This document shows, in pieces, positions 7,135 through 9,375 of a DNA stretch of 9,375 nucleotides (within the stretch, counting starts at the first letter, position 1; each line of letters begins with the position of its first letter). This DNA comes from an uncultured Clostridium sp. (GTDB taxonomy: Bacteria > Bacillota > Clostridia > Lachnospirales > Lachnospiraceae). The DNA lies in NCBI GenBank assembly GCA_938036545.1, contig CALHQJ010000108.1, positions 1 through 9,375 of the forward strand, in the 5' to 3' direction. The notes beneath the pieces were generated by a model. The model was not told the DNA's origin, did no database searches, and saw only the letters and a list, made by a program, of their open reading frames with translations. The position numbers and the translations under genes were made by a program.

Positions 7135-9234
7135 ATGTATCAGAAGACAACCGCTCCAGATTGGAACCTCAGTCCCTACAGCGGACTGAACAGACAGGAC
7201 TGGATTGACGTCAGCTACTTCCTTTTAGAGGGGATTTTCCGCCATGTAAAGGATATTCACGACCCGATTGTGCCGCCCAGGCACGAAAAAAAGGTGAGTT
7301 ACCCACAGCCGGACGGCCCCAGATGGAGAGTGGCGGCAGAGCGGTTTGAGGGGCTTGCCAGAAGCTTTCTCATTGGCGCACCCCTGCTTCACAACGAGCC
7401 GGACGCAGAGGTATGCGGCTACCGTCTCAGGGATTATTATAAGGATCAGATTTTGCTGTCCGTTACCCCTGGAACGAAAAATTATCTTCTTCGGGTAGAA
7501 GAAATATTTCCGGAGGCGCTGCCAGGAGAAAAAGCATTCCAGCATACCTGCGAATGTGCGTCTCTGGTAATCGGCCTTTCCATGTGCCGCGAGGTGATTT
7601 GGGATACCTATACCCAGGAAGAAAAGGATAAAATCGCAGATTATCTGTCGAATTTCGGCCATTCTTTTACCGGCCATCACAACTGGCGTCTGTTTAATAT
7701 GCTGATTTTAGGATTCCTTGACCACGAAGGATACGAAGTGGATCGGGGCATGATAAGAGACCATGCCCAGGCCATTGTATCCTACTATGCAGGAAATGGA
7801 TGGTATCGGGATGGACACAGTTTTGATTACTATTGTCCATGGGCCTTTCACGTATACGGCCCTTTGTGGAATCAGTGGTACGGTTATGAAAAAGAGCCGT
7901 ATCTGGCAGCAAAGATTGAAGAATATTCCAACTGGCTGGTAACGGATTTTCCGGCCATGTTTGACAGAGACGCCAAGGTAACCATGTGGGGGAGAAGCAG
8001 TATTTACCGAAGCGCAGCGGCAGCGCCTCTGGCAGCCAATTTCCTGCTAAATCATTCTAAAGCAGATCCGGGACTTGCCAGAAGGATTGCAAGCGGTTCC
8101 CTGCTTCAGTTTATCACAAAAGAAGAGTGCTTTTATGAGGGGATTCCCTGTCTGGGCTTTTACGGGCCATTTGCTCCGCTTTTGCAAAGTTACAGCTGTG
8201 CAGCCAGCCCGTTTTGGATTGCCAATTCCTTTGTGTGCCTGGCTCTTCCGGAAGATCATCCTTTCTGGACGGCAAAAGAAAATAATGGCCTGTGGGAACA
8301 GGAGTCGGAAATAGATGATGCCAGTATGAACAACCAGTCAGTCCAAACCCGGGTATGGGATGGCCCTGGAATTCTGGCAGATAATCATCTGGCAACAGGA
8401 ATCACCGAGTTCCGGACTGGCAAGGTGCTGTTTGCAGCCGGTAATAACAATTTAAACGGCTATTCCCGGCTGTCCTTTAACAGCCAGTTTCCGTGGGAAG
8501 CCTTTGACTTTGGCGGCAGGGAGGCTATGCAGTACAGCCTGACCTATGACAAATGGGGAGCCGGACGTTCGGGGGAACTTCCGGATAAACCTCAGATTCC
8601 AAACATTATCTTATATGGCGGAGTACGGGACGGCGTACTGTACCGAAAAGAATATTTTGACTTTTCCGCAACCTTTCAGGATAAAGCGTCTATAGATTTG
8701 GCGGATATTCCAGTAAAAATGGGAATCCTTCGGGTAGATAAAAGCAGAATCCCAGACCGGCCCTACAGGCTGACTTTTGGATCTTACGGCCTGCCTCTTT
8801 CGTTTGGGGGAAATGAAAGAGGAGGAAGCACAGAAGGAGAAACCATCGAGAAAATTTGTCCGGATACCGGCGCAAAGGCTGTGATTCTAAAGGGAGCGGC
8901 AGGACAGGTGGCCATGGTTTCCTATACAGGATTTGAAAAAATGGCCGTCATAGAAAGAACAGGCGTCAATCCGGTTTCTGAGGAAAGCCGGATGATTGTC
9001 CTGGAAAGCAGAAGGGAACGGTATTATACCTATCTTCCTTATGTGATGATTACTGCTGTTCTGACCCGAAAAGACGGGGAAGAATTTACAGACGAGGAAT
9101 TATTCCCTGTAAAGGCAATTTGTTTTACAGATACGGAACAATGCGGCGGCTATGGCCCGGTTATCATAGAGCTGAAAGACGGCCGCAGGGTAACGGTTGA
9201 TTATGAAGGAATCGAAGGCCGTCTGATGATTTAA
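7135..9234 (+). CDS. DUF2264 family protein (COG4289-like), putative glycan-processing enzyme
   Basis: A 699-residue protein with no signal peptide or membrane segment, hence cytoplasmic. The N-terminal half, about residues 17-380, looks like the DUF2264 domain: LNRQDWIDVSYFLLEG near the start, RFEGLARSF (70-78), HHNWRLFNML (181-190), GWYRDGHSFDYY (222-233), WGRSSIYRSAAAAP (285-298) and YSCAASPFWIANSFVCLALPEDHPFW (353-378). Many Trp, Tyr, His and Arg in alpha-helical repeats suggest an (alpha/alpha) toroid. The remaining ~320 residues look beta-rich, an architecture shared with several polysaccharide lyases and glycoside hydrolases (inferred). The family was long uncharacterised; related proteins occur in glycan-use loci, and I recall hydrolase assignments (possibly GH154) that I cannot verify here. 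AGGAGG (7122-7127) lies 7 bases before the ATG and the gap to the sulfatase is 23 bases, so the two are one unit. Likely role: cleavage of the imported sugar before or after desulfation. Confidence 0.85.
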   Translation: MYQKTTAPDWNLSPYSGLNRQDWIDVSYFLLEGIFRHVKDIHDPIVPPRHEKKVSYPQPDGPRWRVAAERFEGLARSFLIGAPLLHNEPDAEVCGYRLRDYYKDQILLSVTPGTKNYLLRVEEIFPEALPGEKAFQHTCECASLVIGLSMCREVIWDTYTQEEKDKIADYLSNFGHSFTGHHNWRLFNMLILGFLDHEGYEVDRGMIRDHAQAIVSYYAGNGWYRDGHSFDYYCPWAFHVYGPLWNQWYGYEKEPYLAAKIEEYSNWLVTDFPAMFDRDAKVTMWGRSSIYRSAAAAPLAANFLLNHSKADPGLARRIASGSLLQFITKEECFYEGIPCLGFYGPFAPLLQSYSCAASPFWIANSFVCLALPEDHPFWTAKENNGLWEQESEIDDASMNNQSVQTRVWDGPGILADNHLATGITEFRTGKVLFAAGNNNLNGYSRLSFNSQFPWEAFDFGGREAMQYSLTYDKWGAGRSGELPDKPQIPNIILYGGVRDGVLYRKEYFDFSATFQDKASIDLADIPVKMGILRVDKSRIPDRPYRLTFGSYGLPLSFGGNERGGSTEGETIEKICPDTGAKAVILKGAAGQVAMVSYTGFEKMAVIERTGVNPVSEESRMIVLESRRERYYTYLPYVMITAVLTRKDGEEFTDEELFPVKAICFTDTEQCGGYGPVIIELKDGRRVTVDYEGIEGRLMI

Positions 9235-9263
9235 TAATTTAACGTAACTATTCAGAACGGCGG

Positions 9264-9324
9264 GAGAACTGGAAGAAAAATCCGTGTCAAGCTTGTTTGT
9301 AAGCGGGTCTTTCTTCCAGTTCTC
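9264..9324. repeat. 15-bp perfect hairpin after the last gene, possible operon end
   Basis: GAGAACTGGAAGAAA (9264-9278) pairs with TTTCTTCCAGTTCTC (9310-9324) without mismatch. The 31-base interior can extend the stem after one mismatch (9280-9283 with 9305-9308) and holds an inner stem GCTTG/TAAGC (9291-9295 with 9300-9304). It lies 29 bases after the DUF2264 stop. No T-run follows on either strand, so it is not a textbook intrinsic terminator; it could still stabilise or end the transcript. Confidence 0.6.
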
Positions 9325-9325
9325 A

Positions 9326-9374
9326 CATCGGAGGAATCTCCGATGCTTCTTGTTCGGCTTTGCCGGACAAGAAG
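9326..9374. repeat. two abutting hairpins at the right edge
   Basis: CATCGGAG (9326-9333) pairs with CTCCGATG (9338-9345) over a GAAT loop. Immediately after, with no spacer, a 13-bp stem forms between 9346-9358 and 9362-9374 over a TTT loop, with one G-T wobble and an otherwise perfect match. The first of these starts one base after the preceding 15-bp hairpin. The window ends one base after the last stem, so any following T-run or further repeat units are out of view. It may be the start of an intergenic repeat element or a bidirectional terminator cluster. Confidence 0.6.
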
Positions 9375-9375
9375 A

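Noticed and set aside
7225..8875. Several antisense and alternate-frame open frames of 60-150 codons in the DUF2264 gene
   Set aside because: All lie inside one well-supported coding frame, and I saw no recognisable domain in them.

Overview
The window looks like a sulfated-glycan (or other sulfated-sugar) uptake and processing locus from a Gram-positive anaerobe of the Lachnospiraceae / Clostridium cluster XIVa type. That placement is an inference. It rests on strong AGGAGG-like ribosome binding sites before every gene, mid-range GC, a YesM/YesN-type two-component pair, a lipoprotein sugar-binding protein with an Ala/Thr-rich linker, and a CUT1 importer without its own ATPase. No rRNA, tRNA, CRISPR array, transposase or phage gene is visible.

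Left part (1-2156, minus strand): a partial response regulator (receiver domain only, running off the left edge) lies downstream of a complete YesM-type sensor histidine kinase. The kinase stop and the regulator start are 19 bases apart, so the two form one operon. A 233-base AT-rich divergent intergenic region (2157-2389) separates them from the plus-strand genes and holds candidate promoters for both directions, an 8-bp inverted repeat around the plus-strand promoter and an imperfect direct repeat.

Middle and right part (2390-9234, plus strand): a solute-binding lipoprotein, two ABC permeases (MalF/UgpA-like and MalG/UgpE-like), a formylglycine-type sulfatase and a DUF2264 protein, all in one direction. 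Intrinsic terminators sit after the binding protein and after the second permease. They probably set a step-down in expression (binding protein > permeases > enzymes). The last 140 bases hold three hairpins packed end to end.

How it may work: the two-component system senses an extracellular ligand and activates the divergent operon. The binding protein and permeases, powered by an ATPase encoded elsewhere, import an oligosaccharide. The sulfatase and DUF2264 protein both lack signal peptides, so they would desulfate and further process it in the cytoplasm. The substrate cannot be read from the sequence. Intracellular desulfation after ABC import is the most interesting hypothesis here, because the well-studied sulfated-glycan systems are Bacteroidetes loci with periplasmic or surface sulfatases.
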